Shown here in pieces: positions 10,461-22,804 of a stretch of DNA of 64,000 nucleotides. Each line of letters starts with the position of its first letter. The first letter of the stretch is position 1. A model generated the notes under the pieces. It saw only the letters and a program-made list of their open reading frames with translations, did not search any database and was not told the origin of the DNA. This DNA is from Pyronema omphalodes (Eukaryota; Ascomycota; Pezizomycetes; Pezizales; Pyronemataceae), in NCBI GenBank assembly GCA_024516155.1, contig JAJJXM010000008.1:62001-126000 (forward strand), written 5' to 3'. The position numbers were made by a program, and so were the translations under genes.

Positions 10461-13335
10461 TTACAATGCATTGGCAGAAACCGTCCGGATCATCTCTCAC
10501 AACATGAACCGCCAGCAAACAGCACTTGACGCGCTTTTGAACAGCGCCTGTGATTCAGCAGACATTATTCTGCTACAAGAAATAAATATTACTGACCCCA
10601 CATACGCCAGAACTCACCCCTATTTCACACTGGTAATACCACCGCGGGGAGGAAGGGACACCAACAGGACAGCAGCCTACGTGACTAAAACCAACCCATA
10701 CCTCCGGGTCTCCCAGCGCACCGACGTATGCGCTGACCCTGATCTGCAAGTCCTCGAGGTGGGCACAGACCCTATCCCCGCTTTCTTTTTGTGAAACATC
10801 TATAATGAACGACACCCTGATACCCATCACAGATAGCACACCACACGGCAACGGCGACCCCCCCTGCATTCTCAACAACGAGCACCGAAACCCCCGGTTT
10901 TCTCATCGGATTCGGATTCGCAGCACTCTGTTACGTCATTCTCTGAATTTTCAGGGAATTCTACGTTGTTTTTGTTGACTTTTGTCGCAAAATCAGAGTT
11001 TTCACGAGTTTTGGCTTACCCCACCTCACGAAATGTCGCCAAAACAACGACAGAACAACGCCCGACGATCGAAACGGTCCGAAAACGCGTACAATGTTCT
11101 AGCCGACCTTCCTCATGATGGATCTACTCCTACTTTGGATGGAAGAGATGGAAAAGTTGATGAAGTTGATGGAAACTTCGCTGGAAAGCCCTTCCAGAGC
11201 GTGGTCTTGGCAGGATCACCGGTTCCTTCGGCTTCAAGACAGCAGCAACAGGCGACAACTGAACACAGCCGGTTCAGAACCTACCGTCGCGTCTTCGTAT
11301 CTGCAATTAACGAGGCAGTTGCAGTTGATGACGACTATGACACCCTAGATCAACTGTTTGAAAACAACCACGCGGGACTCACTGGAGCCAACTTCCTGGG
11401 GATACAACAGATCCACCGTGATACACAGCGACGCTTCAATACCCTCGATGACACCATACGCAACAACAGCGATGAGATGCGCCACAGATTCGACGTCATG
11501 ATGACGAACTTCGACATTCTGACCGGCAAAAACACGAAGCTGCGCGCAGCATACGACTCTACACAGGCAGAAACAGCAGCTCTCCAGGCTGCTGTGGACG
11601 CCCTGACGAAGAAAATCGACGAACAGCAACAAGTCATTTCCGCTCCCCCCTCGCCGAACCTCACGGCCTCTTCCTCAGCGATGGAAAAGATGAGTATGCT
11701 GCTCTCCGTCGTCCAACATGACATTCAGGATGTCCTGGACGCTGTTCGCAACCCTCCTGGCAAGAGAAAGCGAAGGGGAAGCGACCAGAACCCCGAACCC
11801 ACCTCACCGACAAACTGACGACCGGTGAACCACAAACCGAGAACGGCATCACCGGTGCGAAGCCTGATGCACTCAAAACATACGACTACCGCCGCCCAGC
11901 ACAAGCTTGATGCCCTCAAGCCTATGTCCCCCCTACCTCTCCTCGCGATCACGTCGACCGAAGCGACACCGGAACCTCACCCTGACAGTCCATCTGCTCA
12001 GGACACACCTCTACCCGACGCCCCAAGCACTGCCCCTGCTGAGACCGACGGATGGAAGACTGTGGAGGCAAAGGCCACACAGAAGAAGAAGATGAAAGCG
12101 AAGGAGACGACATCTACGGCAGCGATACCCAAACAGACCCCTACAACGAAGAATGGTGGAAGGGGTAAGAATACCCACCAACCCAGAACAACAACCTCCT
12201 CTGCAAAGAAGACTTGGGCAGAAGTCGTGAAGAGCGGAGGCATCAACGTCCAGATTGTGCTTGGGAATGGCAATCTGGACTGACAACACCACCGACAAGA
12301 AGGGGAGAGAGGCGAGGGAGAGCAGTGAGAAGGCTGAGGAAGAAGGAAGGAGAAGGGGAGAGAGGGGAGGAGAAGAGGGGCAGGGCGGGCCCGGGTGTCT
12401 CGAAGGGCAAAGAGTCAGGAGACAACGGCGGAGGAGGGGAGAGAGGAGAGGAGAGTGGGGGCACGGGTGGCCCGGCGGCTGTTTGACTTTGCTTTGGTTT
12501 TGTTTTTGCTTTGTGGAGGAAATAAAGGAGGACAAATGGTTAAAAATGGGAGGGGAAGGGAGGAGGAAAGGGAGGACACCCGGCGCGGTGGCCTCTGTGC
12601 GAACACGGCACTGGAACAGCAGACGCGGTTGGACAACAGGACCAACGAAGTAATAGTGGGGACAGGACCACAAAATCACAGCCTAAGGGAGGATCAGCAG
12701 AGGTAGAGACGGGACTTTGTTTTGTTTTTGCTTTTGACTTTCCATGTACTATAAACCTGTACCCTCGTCATAACCAATAAGGTTGCATACGAGTAATGAA
12801 TAAACAAACAAACAAACAAACCTTATACCCATCTATACATCCTCCCCCGCGCCCTTACACCTCTCTCCCTCCCCCGCAGGTGCATAATCACCGGCGATCT
12901 CAACGCTCACCATGCCCTGGGGAACTCCACCACACGTTCCCCAAAGCGAGCCTCCGAGCTCGTACACCTGATAGAGCAGCAGAACTGGGCCCCAATCTCA
13001 GTCCGGGATGTTCCCACCCAGTTCTATAACCAAGGACGGAGCTCTTCCGTGCTCGACTTAACACTGTCGTCGCCCGACATGGGGGAAGAAGTCGTTGACT
13101 GGGCGGTTGACGACGATATCGCAACGGGATCCGACCACGAAGTGCTCTGCTTCGAAGTGCAAACAACACACCCGGACTCAGAAGCCACCCTCCCAACGCA
13201 ACGACTAAACTGGAAGAAAACCGACTGGGACCACTTTGCGACCACCCTCCGCGCCTCCTGTGACGATGCCGCAGAGCTCCGGGCTCAGTATCACGCCAAC
13301 CCCACCCCAGAGAACCTGGACGAGTGGGGGTTTAA
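10453..13335 (+). pseudogene. LINE-C ORF2 endonuclease, stop codon and H5 insertion
   Basis: Begins MYNYNALAETVRI and carries the HNMN, LLQEI and, beyond the insertion, GDLNAHH and GSDHEV motifs of an APE-type endonuclease. A TGA at 10792-10794 interrupts it at a Leu position of the relatives. H5 is inserted about 35 bp later. The second half resumes at about 12825 and runs to 13335, where LINE-D truncates it. Confidence 0.78.
10829..12824 (+). mobile_element. half-LINE copy H5, near full length, in LINE-C
   Basis: It starts with the shared 5' block CACGGCAACGGCGACC and ends in (AAAC)n at about 12803-12820. The ORF (ATG at 11033) has a TGA at 11816-11818 where sister copies encode Arg, and a one-base deletion near 12275. 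The 3' hairpin at 12764-12793 is the divergent version, CTCGT/ACGAG around AACC-AATAA-GGTT. A short duplication ATACCCATC (10820-10828 and 12825-12833) flanks it, with a few extra bases at the 5' junction. Confidence 0.82.
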
Positions 13336-13767
13336 CACCACACAGCAACCGCTTACCCCCCCCTACATTTGCGACAACAACAAAAATTTCCCCGATTTTC
13401 GAATCGGTAATCGATTTCTTACCTCGGAATTACCCCGAATCTCGATTTTCGGAACCCAGCTACCGTTTACCGTTGAGATTCAGCGGAAAAACACGACTCT
13501 GGGACCTCCGGGCCGGATTCCGGGCACTTTCATCAACGCCGCTCCACCACCCGCCCTCCAATCATCAAACCGACCTTATTTTCGGTTTCGGCATACCGAA
13601 ATCCCCCACCCCCCCAAATCCCCCCCCCACCAGCAGCACTGGTTGTGGTGATACCCCAAATTTCCCCCCTTCCGGACCCCTTTCCTCGTGAGAAATTTTC
13701 GTGCTCGCTTAGCGAGAGCCTCCTCACGTGACTCTTCGCCATCGCTTACCGTACCACCGGTTAAGCG

Positions 13768-13844
13768 ATGGATGCTAACGCACCCATCCCTGCCACGCCC
13801 TCGCGTATGCAGGTACCCGAGAATATTTTTAGCCCCGACGAGCT
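13768..13844 (+). pseudogene. LINE-D ORF1, N-terminal stub
   Basis: Only about 26 codons remain, starting MDANAPIPATPSRMQVPEN and matching LINE-A. The frame is lost at 13845, where a 16-bp unmatched filler and H6 begin. The corresponding remainder of ORF1 (LINE-A 5873 to 4283) is absent. Confidence 0.8.
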
Positions 13845-13860
13845 CTGCCGCATCGGCCAC

Positions 13861-15840
13861 AACACCACATGGCAACGGCGACCCCCCCCTGCATTCTCAA
13901 CCACGAGCACCGAAACCCCCGGTTTTCTCATCGGATTCGGATTCGCAGCACTCTATTACGTTATTCTCTGAATTGTCAGGGAATTCTACGTTGTTTTTGT
14001 TGACTTTTGTCGCAAAATCAGAGTTTTCACGAGTTTTGGCTTACCCCACCTCACGAAATGTCGCCAAAACAACGACAGAACAACGCCCGACGATCGAAAC
14101 GGTCCGAAAACGCGTACAATGTTCTAGCCGACCCTCCTCATGATGGATCCAATCCTACTTTTGATGGAAGAGATGGAATAGTTGATGAAGTTGATGGAAA
14201 CTTCGCTGGAAGGCCCTTCCAGAGCGTGGTCTTGGCAGGATCACCAGTTCCTTCGGCTTGAACAAAGCAGCAACAGGCGACAACTGAACACAGCCGGTTC
14301 AGTAACTACCGTCGCTTGTGTGTATCTGCGATTAATGAGGCAGTCGCGGTTGATGACAACTATGTCACTCTAGATCAACTGTTTAGAGACAACCAAGCCG
14401 AACTCACTGGTGCCAGCTTCCTGGGGATACAACAGATCCACCGGGACACACAGCGACGCTTCAATACACTCGAGGAATCCATACGCAACAACAACGATGC
14501 GATACACGGCAGATTCGACGTCATGATGACGAAATTCAACGATCTGCTCTTCGAAAACGCGACGCTGCGCAAAGCATACGACTCTGAACAGGCAGAAACA
14601 GCAGCTCTCAAGGCTGCTGTGGACGCCCTGACGAAGAAAATCGACGAACAGCAACAAGTCATTTCGGCGCCCCCCTCACCGAACCTCACGGCCTCTTCCT
14701 CAGCGATGGAAGAGATGACTATGCAACTGTCCGTCGTCCAACATGACATTCAGGATGTCCTGGACGCTGTTCGCAACCCTCCTGGCAAGAGAAAGCGAAG
14801 GGGAAGCGACCAGAACACCGAACCCACCTCACCAACGACCAGAGCACCGGTCAACCACAAACCGAGAGCTGCATCACCGGTGCGAAGCCTGATGCACTCG
14901 AAACATGCGACTACCGCCGCCCAGGACAAGCTTGATGCCCTCAAGCTTACGTCCCCCCTACCTCTCCTCGCAATCACATCGACCGAAGCGACATCGGAAC
15001 CTCACCCTGACAGTTCATCTGCTCAGGACACACCTCTACCCGACGCCCCAAGCACTGCCCCTGCTGAGACGAACGGATGGAAGACTGTGGAGGCGAAGGC
15101 TACACAGAGGAAGAAGCAGAAAGCGAAGGAGACGACACCTACGGCAGCGACACCCAGCAAGACCCCTACAAGGAAGAATGGTGGAAGGGGAAAGAATACC
15201 CACCAACCCAGACAGACAACCCCCTCCGCAAAGAAGACTTGGGCAGAAGTCGTCAAGAGCGGAGGCATCAACGTCCAGATTGTGCTTGGGAATGGCAATC
15301 TTGGACTTACAACACCACCGACAAGAAGGGGAGAGAGGCGAGGCGGGGCAGCGAGAAGGCTGAGGAAGAAGGAGTGAGAAGGGGAGAGAGGGGAGGAGAA
15401 GAGTGGCAGGGCGGGCCCGGGTGTCTCAAAGGGCAAAGAGTCAGGAGACACCGGCGGAGGAGTTGAGAGAGGGGAGGAGAGTGGGGGCGTAGGTGGCCCG
15501 GCGGCTGTTTAACTTTGCTTTGGTTTTGTTTTTGCTTTGTGGGGGAAATAAAGGCGGAAAAATGGTTAAAAATGGGAGGGGAAGGGTGGAGGAAATGGGG
15601 GAACGACCCGGCGAGGTGGCCTCCGAGCGTACAGGGCTCCTGGAACAGACGACGCTTGACGAACAAAAGCACAACGAGACTTGGGGGTCTACAACCCCAC
15701 ACCCTAACGACAAGCTCTGGGGCATACCCAGTGAGAGCTTGGCCTAACACCCGGGTTTCTTAATTTTGTATTTACTGTAGATTCCGCCATAACCTTACGG
15801 TTGGATGCGTGTATGAGTTAATAAATAAATAAATAAATAA
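13861..15840 (+). mobile_element. half-LINE copy H6, full length, (AATA)n tail
   Basis: Begins with the CACCACATGGCAACGGCGACC block and ends in (AATA)n at about 15821-15840. The reading frame starts at 14058, has a TGA near 14260 where sisters encode Ser (C-to-G change), stays open from 14316, and stops early at 15377 through GGA-to-TGA within the basic tail. Hairpin of the second subtype at about 15785-15812. There is no target duplication: LINE-D sequence on the two sides is separated by a 1.6-kb deletion. Confidence 0.82.
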
Positions 15841-15855
15841 ACCGACATGATCCAA

Positions 15856-16418
15856 CATGTCTAATTACAACCCATTGGCAACGACAATCCGAATAATTTC
15901 CCATAACATGAACCGCCAACGCCCAGCCCTCGACTCCCTCCTAAACAGCGCCTGCACAACAGCAGACATCATCCTGCTACAGGAAATCAACATCACCGAC
16001 CCCGCCTTCGCCACCACCCACCCCGCCTTCACGTTGGTCCTGCCCCCCCGCGGTGACAGAGCCTCCAACAGGACGGCGGCGTATATCAACCGCACAAACC
16101 CTTACCTGAAAGTATCACAACGCACAGACATATGTACAGACCCGGACCTCCAGGTCCTCGAGGTAGGTACAGATCTCATCCCCGCGTTTTTCCTTTTAAA
16201 TATTTATAATGAACGTGACCCCGAAACCCAAACCTACACAATTCCCCGCTCCCTATCACCCCTTTCCCTCCCACGCAGATGCGTTATAACATGTGACCTC
16301 AACACTCACCACGCTCTGTGGAACTCCGCAACACGCACACCCAAACGTGCCAGTGAACTGGTACACCTAATAGAACAGGAAAACTGGAGATTGGTTTCCG
16401 TCCCAGACACCCCGACAC
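15856..16418 (+). pseudogene. LINE-D ORF2 endonuclease, N-terminal part
   Basis: Starts with ATG at 15857 in the context ATGTCTAA, the same stop/start overlap seen in LINE-A and LINE-C. The APE motifs HNMN and LLQEI are intact. The usual GDLNAHH reads CDLNTHH here, so a catalytic position is altered. The frame is interrupted at 16419 by the antisense insertion H7 and resumes at 25254. Confidence 0.8.
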
Positions 16419-16769
16419 TATTTATTTATTTTTTTATTTATTCATACACGCATCCAACCGTAAGGTTATGGCGGAATCTACAAATGAAATACAATGTTAA
16501 GAACCTGGGGGTGATGCCAGGTGCCCACTGGGTAAGGCCCAGAGCTGTCAATGTGGGTGGGAGTGTAGTCTCCCAAGTCTCGCCGTGCAGTTTTCCATCT
16601 AGCGTCGTCAGATCCAAGGAGCCCTGTGCGCTCGGAGGCCACCTCGCCGGGTCGATCCCCCATTTCCTCCACCCTTCCCCTCCCGTTTTTTACACATTTT
16701 TCCGCCTTTATTTCCTCCACAAAGCAAAAACGAAGCCAAAGCAAAGTTAAACAGCCGCCGGGCCACCTG

Positions 16770-17303
16770 TGTCACGGCACACGGCTGACGAGCCGTTGTG
16801 TTGCGTCATCATGTTGTCGTGGTTGTTGATTGACATCGTGCCATTGTCTTGCCGTGTTGTGTTGTGTTGCCGTTGTGTTGTTGTGTTGTTGTGTGTGCCG
16901 TGCCATTGTGACTGAGAGACTGATTGATGATGGATGACGTACCACGAGCTGGAGAGCTGTGGCGTCGCAGGTGAATTGATGCAGAACGGAAGCTCATGTA
17001 GCGATGATTGTATGACGGCCCAGCAAGAGTGCTGGCCGCCCCTTTGTACATAAGGAGGCTTGCCTCCCCGTTGTCGAGATTCTCCATCGAACGTCTTGTG
17101 TCTTCTCCTTGCTCCTAATATAAGACTTCTTCTCCCAAGTCCTACGTCACTCTTGTCCTTGTCCCTGTTCCTGTTTTGTGTGCCGTCCGTCTGACGAGCA
17201 CTTCGGTCCTTGTCCTGCCGTTCCCCGTCCCGGAACCTGCCTAGTCCCTCTTGCCGGTAGTGTTCAGTGTGTTCTTTGAACGTCCGTTCTCAGTTCCCTG
17301 ACA
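16770..17303 (+). repeat. gypsy-I 5' LTR
   Basis: 534 bp, TG...CA with inverted TGTCA/TGACA ends. It contains a GTTGT-rich segment at 16853-16905 and a TATA-like AATATAAG at 17117-17124 that could position the transcript start. Confidence 0.93.
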
Positions 17304-17815
17304 TTACGTTCGATCGATTAATTATTCAACCGACACGCATGAACCCCACCGGTTCTGCCTGGACCTACGCACTAAAACAAGCTCTGGAAACGCACACCCT
17401 AAACGAAACCTTTGGGATCCCCGACAGATTCGCTGGCGCAGTGCGAAGAACCATCAGACGAGCAGAAAATAACTGCTGCCTTGTGGTCCGCTGGGAACTC
17501 CAGGACTACACTTATCAGGAGCACATCCGCCGCACCATCAGACTCAAGCCAATCCTCAGAGCCCGCCAGAATGCATATTAAACTTATTGACGAAGGTCAC
17601 TGGCAGCAAATTGTGAACGCTGCCGCCATGACCCAGTTCCCTGACGGCCATGAACCGCTTACCTTCACCAAACAACTCGCACAATCCATCTTAGACGCTC
17701 AGGACCACCCCACGGGTTATCTCTTAAACGACCTCGCGGAAACCCCCGGCTCCCGTAACAGCACTCGGGTATCCAGCCCTGTCGCCTCCCGCGCTCCGGA
17801 AGCTCCGACCGCTGC

Positions 17816-18687
17816 CCCCATTCCCCCTGTCGTGATCCAGACTGGCTCCGTCCAGGTTTACCCGAACGGCCCAGAACCAGCACCGCGAGCCGCCGCACCC
17901 CCTACCACAGCCGCAGCCGCAGCCCCCGCTCCCGCTATAATCGCACCAATTCCAAGACCCCCCCCCCGAGACCCCGAGATCCTCCTAACCCCGGAGGAAC
18001 AAGCCGATACAAATGAAATCCACTACTACGAGAAGGAGCTCACCCGCCAGCGTGAACTCATTAACGCGCTACTCGCCTTCCCCGGCATCCGCGTGACCGG
18101 AGACAAAATCTCGGACCCGCCAACCTTCGACGGGTCCAACAGGGAGGACCTCCGCCGCTTTGTCTCCTTGCTTCGCATCAAGTTGGTGAGCGACGAACTA
18201 CATTTCCCGACCCCCCATAAACGGATTTCTGATGCCATGGGCCGCCTCCGCCCCCATTCCCCCTGTCGTGATCCAGACTGGCTCCGTCCAGGTTTTCCCG
18301 AACGGCCCAGAACCAGCACCACGAGCCGCCGCACCCCCTACCACAGCCGCAGCCGCAGCCCCCGCTCCCGCTATAATCGCACCAATTCCAAGACCCCCCC
18401 CCCGAGACCCCGAGATCCTCCTAACCCCGGAGGAACAAGCCGATACAAATGAAATCCACTACTACGAGAAGGAGCTCACCCGCCAGCCTGAACTCATCAA
18501 CGCGCTACTCGCCTTCCCCGGCATCCGCGTGACCGGAGACAAAATCTCGGACCCGCCAACCTTCGACGGGTCCAACAGGGAGGACCTCCGCCGCTTTGTC
18601 TCCTTGCTTCGCATCAAGTTGGTGAGCGACGAACTACATTTCCCGACCCCCCATAAACGGATTTCTTATGCCATGGGCCGCCTCCGC
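17816..18687 (+). repeat. 436-bp direct tandem duplication inside gypsy-I gag
   Basis: The segment beginning near 17816 (just before the TTCCCCCTGTCG at 17821) recurs from 18252 (same motif at 18257) with only a few substitutions. The offset is exactly 436 bp. It covers the Pro/Ala-rich linker and the start of the capsid core. Confidence 0.9.
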
Positions 18688-19333
18688 GGACGCGCCTTGG
18701 ATCAGATTCTTCCTTATATCAAGGAAAATGGCAACCGCTGGGCTCTCAACGACGTCGAGGACGTCATTAAAATTTTACAGCGTACCTTTGGAGACCCGGA
18801 CGAGCGCGCAACGGCTCGTTTCAAACTACAAAATCTCCGACAAAACAACCGCGAATTTTCGGACTATTATGCGGAGTTCTCCCGCCTAGTCGCAGAGTTA
18901 GGCTGGGACGAAGCCGCCACCATGGATGCCCTGCATAACGGCCTGTCCCTCGAGCTGCACGAGAAGTTGGTTGGTGCCCCGCCCACCACCACGATGCACG
19001 AATTCGTTGACCAGTGCCAAAAATTGGACTCCCATTTGACAGCACTTGAGAACCTCCGCAAGCTGCGTACCAACCGCGGCCAAGTTAAACCCACTACCAC
19101 CGCCACCCCCGCCACCAGTCGCCCCACACCCAAGCCACCACCGCCTCCTCCAGCAAGCAAACCCCTGCCCAGGGACCCCGTCAGAAACTGTCGGCACAGG
19201 AGCGCGCGACCCGCCTATCAGAAGGACGTTGCCTCTACTGCGGTGGCCTCGGCCACATGGCTGCGTCGTGCCCCGCCAAGACGAATGTTAAAGTGGCGAG
19301 CGTGGAATTACTGGATGCTGAAGGAGAGGTGTC

Positions 19334-19340
19334 GGGAAAA
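19334..19340 (+). promoter_or_regulatory. candidate -1 ribosomal frameshift heptamer G GGA AAA
   Basis: In the knuckle frame the codons read GGA AAA GAA TAA, preceded by G, which fits the X XXY YYZ slippery pattern. Slipping back one base bypasses the TAA at 19344-19346 and enters the pol frame, which is then open through the protease. Confidence 0.7.
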
Positions 19341-22300
19341 GAATAAACCAGCTGCAAGAAGATGGCTCTGCCGCTGGTGGGAATATTATTGCTGATACAT
19401 TGCTATTATCGGGCGCAAGTTTTACTGGAAAGTTAGAATGCAAACACCTTGTCCTCTCCTGTTCCTTGTTTTCCAATAACCGCTCCGTGAAAACAGTAGT
19501 GCTCGTTGACTGCGGCGCCACTGGTATCGCCTTTGTTGACCGCAATTTCGCCCGCCATCACAAACTCCCCCTAACCCCCCTATCCACCGCCCGAACGGTC
19601 AAAGTTATCGACGGCCGCCCCATATCCTCAGGGAAAATCACACACCTCGACCAAGTAGAGTGTACCATCAACGGTCACTCGGAAACCCTTCCCATGTTTG
19701 TCACCAAGCTGGGTCACTACCCGGTGGTGTTGGGTATCCCCTGGTTGAAGAAACACGATGTAACAATAAGCTTCAGTTCCAACACTGTAAGCTTCGACTC
19801 CCAATACTGCCTAAGGAACTGCACCCCGTTGCCTGTAAGCACAACCGGTGTCGAGGTCCTGGACTCGAGGCCCCCTCCCGCTGTCCACGAGCCCGACACA
19901 AACCCCATGCCGGAGTTAGAAGACTCGGTCCCCGACCCCCCGGAAGAACCCCCAATAGCGATCTCAAGTCTAACCATCTCCGACTTCAAGGAAATGGTAG
20001 AAGACGAAAGCCTGACAGTGTTCTCGCTATCGTTGGACGAGATCACCGTCGCCCTACAAGACAAGCCCCCCCTCACGGACGACGAACTGAAAGACATGAT
20101 CCCCGAAGAGTATCATGACTACCTCGATTTATTCAAGGAGGTCAACGCGAAGGAACTTCCCCCGCACCGACCCTACGACCACAAGATCCCACTGAAAGAG
20201 GGATTCGTCCCCCCCTTTGGCCCGCTATACTCGCTGTCACGCAACGAGTTGCAGACGCTGAAAACGTGGCTTGATGAGAATTTGGAGAAAGGATTTATAC
20301 AACGCTCCCAATCACCAGCCGCCTCGCCGATATTATTCGTGAAAAAATCAGACGGATCCCTACGCCTGTGTGTCGACTACCGGAGACTGAATGAAGGTAC
20401 CGAGAAGAACGGGTACCCGCTGCCATTGATACAGGAAACGATGATGAATCTTTCCAAAGCTCAATATTTTACGACCCTTGATGTCCGCAGCGCTTATAAC
20501 CTTATCAGAATGGCAGAGGGCGAAGAATGGAAGACGGCCTTCCGCACAAGGTACGGCCTGTTTGAATTGAAAGTGATGCCCTTTGGGCTCACCAACGCGC
20601 CTGCCAATTTCCAGGCATTTATAAATGATGTCCTGAGACCATACCTACACCAGTTTTGTACGGCATACTTGGACGATATCCTCGTATTCTCCGAAACAAA
20701 GTCCGATCACACCGCACACGTCCGAAAGATCTTGGAACGACTCAAACAAGAAAAACTGCACTTGAAGCCAGAGAAGTGTAAGTTTGCTAAGGCAGAAGTA
20801 CAGTACCTGGGCTACAACATCGGCCGCGACGGCGCGCGCATGATGGATTCCGAAGTAGCCACAGTGAGAGATTGGAAGGAACCAACCAATTTGAAACAGG
20901 TCCAAGAGTTCCTGGGCTTCGCGAATTTCTACCGAAGATTTATCAAAGACTACTCAAAAGTGGTCTCCCCTCTGACGGCTCTGACCAAAAAGAAAGATGG
21001 TAAAGCAATCCCCTTTATCTGGGGTAAAGATCAGCAGAGCGCCTTCGACCGACTGAAGGACGCATTTACATCAGCACCTATTCTCAAGCACTTCGACTAC
21101 GAGAAACCGATTGTAGTAGAAACAGACGCATCTGACTATGTGTCTGCTGTAGTTTTATCACAATACGACGACGATAACGTGTTACACCCCGTCGCATTTT
21201 ATTCCAAGAAGCATTCCCCGGCAGAATGCAACTACGAAATCTACGACAAAGAACTACTGGCAATAGTTCGTTGATTCGAGGAATGGCGTCCCCACTTAGA
21301 GGGCTCCGCCTTCCCTATAAAAGTATTGACGGATCACAAGAATCTGGAATACTTTATGACGACAAAGCTGCTGAACAGACGACAAGCACGCTGGTCCGAG
21401 TTCCTGTCTCGGTTTAACTTTGTGATCACCTATCGACCGGGAACGTTGGGAGGGAAACCGGACGCCCTGACAAGAAGAGCCGCCGACCTCCCGGAAGAGG
21501 GAGACGAACGCATACTGGCGAACCAGCAAGCTGTTCTGAAGCCACAGAACTTTCAGTTATGCATGACCCCGCCCATGAAACTCGCACCTTCCGAAGTAGA
21601 CCTCCTGTTCACAGAGGGCTACAAGACAGATTCATTCCCCAACCGAGTGTTGGGAATGCTGGAAGATGGCACACAAATCTGTAAGGACATATCACTCGCC
21701 GATTGCTCCGTGTTGGAAAACAGATTGTACTACCGAGATTGCCTCTATGTCCCCGCGCTGGATAAACTACGATTGAAACTACTACAAGACCACCACGACC
21801 CCCCCACATTGGGACACCCGGGCCGTGCAAAGACTTTCGAACTCCTCGCCAGGAATTATTACTGGCCCTCGATGAGAAAAGATGTGGACCAATTCGTCCG
21901 AAATTGCCACACCTGTAAAAGAACAAAGGCTACCCGCCACGCACCCTATGGAACCTTGAAGCCCCTACCGGTCCCGCACTACCCTTGGCAGAATATATCG
22001 GTGGACTTTGTTACTGGACTACCGACATCAGAAGGCTTCAATGCAATATGTGCGATCGTTTGCCGACTAACGAAACAGCGGCACTTAGTGCCCTGTCATT
22101 CCACGATAGACGCAGAAGGCTTCGCACAACTCTTCCTGGAAAACGTATTCAAACTACACGGCCTGCCAGACACAGTAGTGTCCGACCGCGGTCCGCAATT
22201 TGTGGCCCATTTCTGGAAACACTTGGCAAATTGCATGGGTATCGAAATTGCCACGAGTACGGCCTTCCATCCCCAAACCGACGGCCAAACAGAGAGAATT

Positions 22301-22804
22301 AACGCGGTTACGGAGCAATATCTCCGCGCGTACGTCTGTTATTTACAAGACGATTGGAAGAAATTTTTACCACTGGCGGAATTTGCTGCAAATAACCAAG
22401 TATCAGATACAACGTCGCTGTCTCCGTTCTACGCTATATACGGTCGACACCCCAAGTGCTCTGTCGAACTGGAAATCAGGACAGACGATCCTGAAGAAGT
22501 AAAAGCGAACGAGGTAGCGGAAAGGATGTCACACATCCGTGATGTCTTACGTTCGGAAATGAAATACGCCCAAGCCCGCCACATAGAAGCCGCCAACAAT
22601 TCCCGACTCCCCGCGCCGGTCTTCAAACCAGGAGACCTGGTATGGCTGGACGCCCGCAACCTAAGAACCCGCCGCCCCTCAAAGAAACTAGAAAACAAAC
22701 ACCTAGGCCCCTTCACCGTGTTACGGCCTATTGGATCCCACGCCTATGAATTGGATATACCGGAGACCATGAAACACCACAGGACCTTCCCGTGTCCCTA
22801 CTAA
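19334..22804 (+). pseudogene. gypsy-I pol: protease, RT, RNase H, integrase; one nonsense codon
   Basis: The frame is entered by -1 frameshift. Domains in order are: aspartic protease with VLVDCGATG (about 19499), where Cys replaces the usual Ser; RT with LCVDYRRLN and catalytic YLDD (about 20664); RNase H with ETDASDY; an HHCC zinc-binding region (about 21790-21925); and an integrase core with VDFVTG, VSDRGPQF and TDGQTERIN supplying the D, D, E residues. One TGA at 21272-21274 interrupts RNase H after ELLAIVR. The frame is otherwise open to a TAA ending at 22804, just before the chromodomain, which lies in another frame. Confidence 0.9.

Larger units (their letters stand above)
8604..13335 (+). 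mobile_element. LINE-C, Tad-like LINE, interrupted by H5 and cut by LINE-D
   Basis: Plus-strand LINE with a truncated 5' UTR (about 8604-8822), ORF1 (8823-10460), and ORF2 from 10453 containing the endonuclease. ORF2 is split by H5 (about 10829-12824) and ends where LINE-D starts near 13336. No RT remains next to this copy. Several frameshifts and stops make it a fossil. Confidence 0.82.
17339..19346 (+). pseudogene. gypsy-I gag, broken by tandem duplication and frameshift
   Basis: Gag is the capsid/nucleocapsid protein. A first open stretch (17339-17581) overlaps an ATG at 17571 that opens the main frame. The capsid core is around 18690-19070 with the retrotransposon-Gag-like block FKLQNLRQNNREFSDYYAEF. 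A 436-bp segment (about 17816-18251) is repeated directly at 18252-18687. Because 436 is not a multiple of 3, the frame is lost. A second one-base shift lies near 19170-19190. The CCHC knuckle CLYCGGLGHMAASC follows in the last frame, which ends at TAA 19344-19346, four bases after a GGGAAAA heptamer. Confidence 0.82.
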
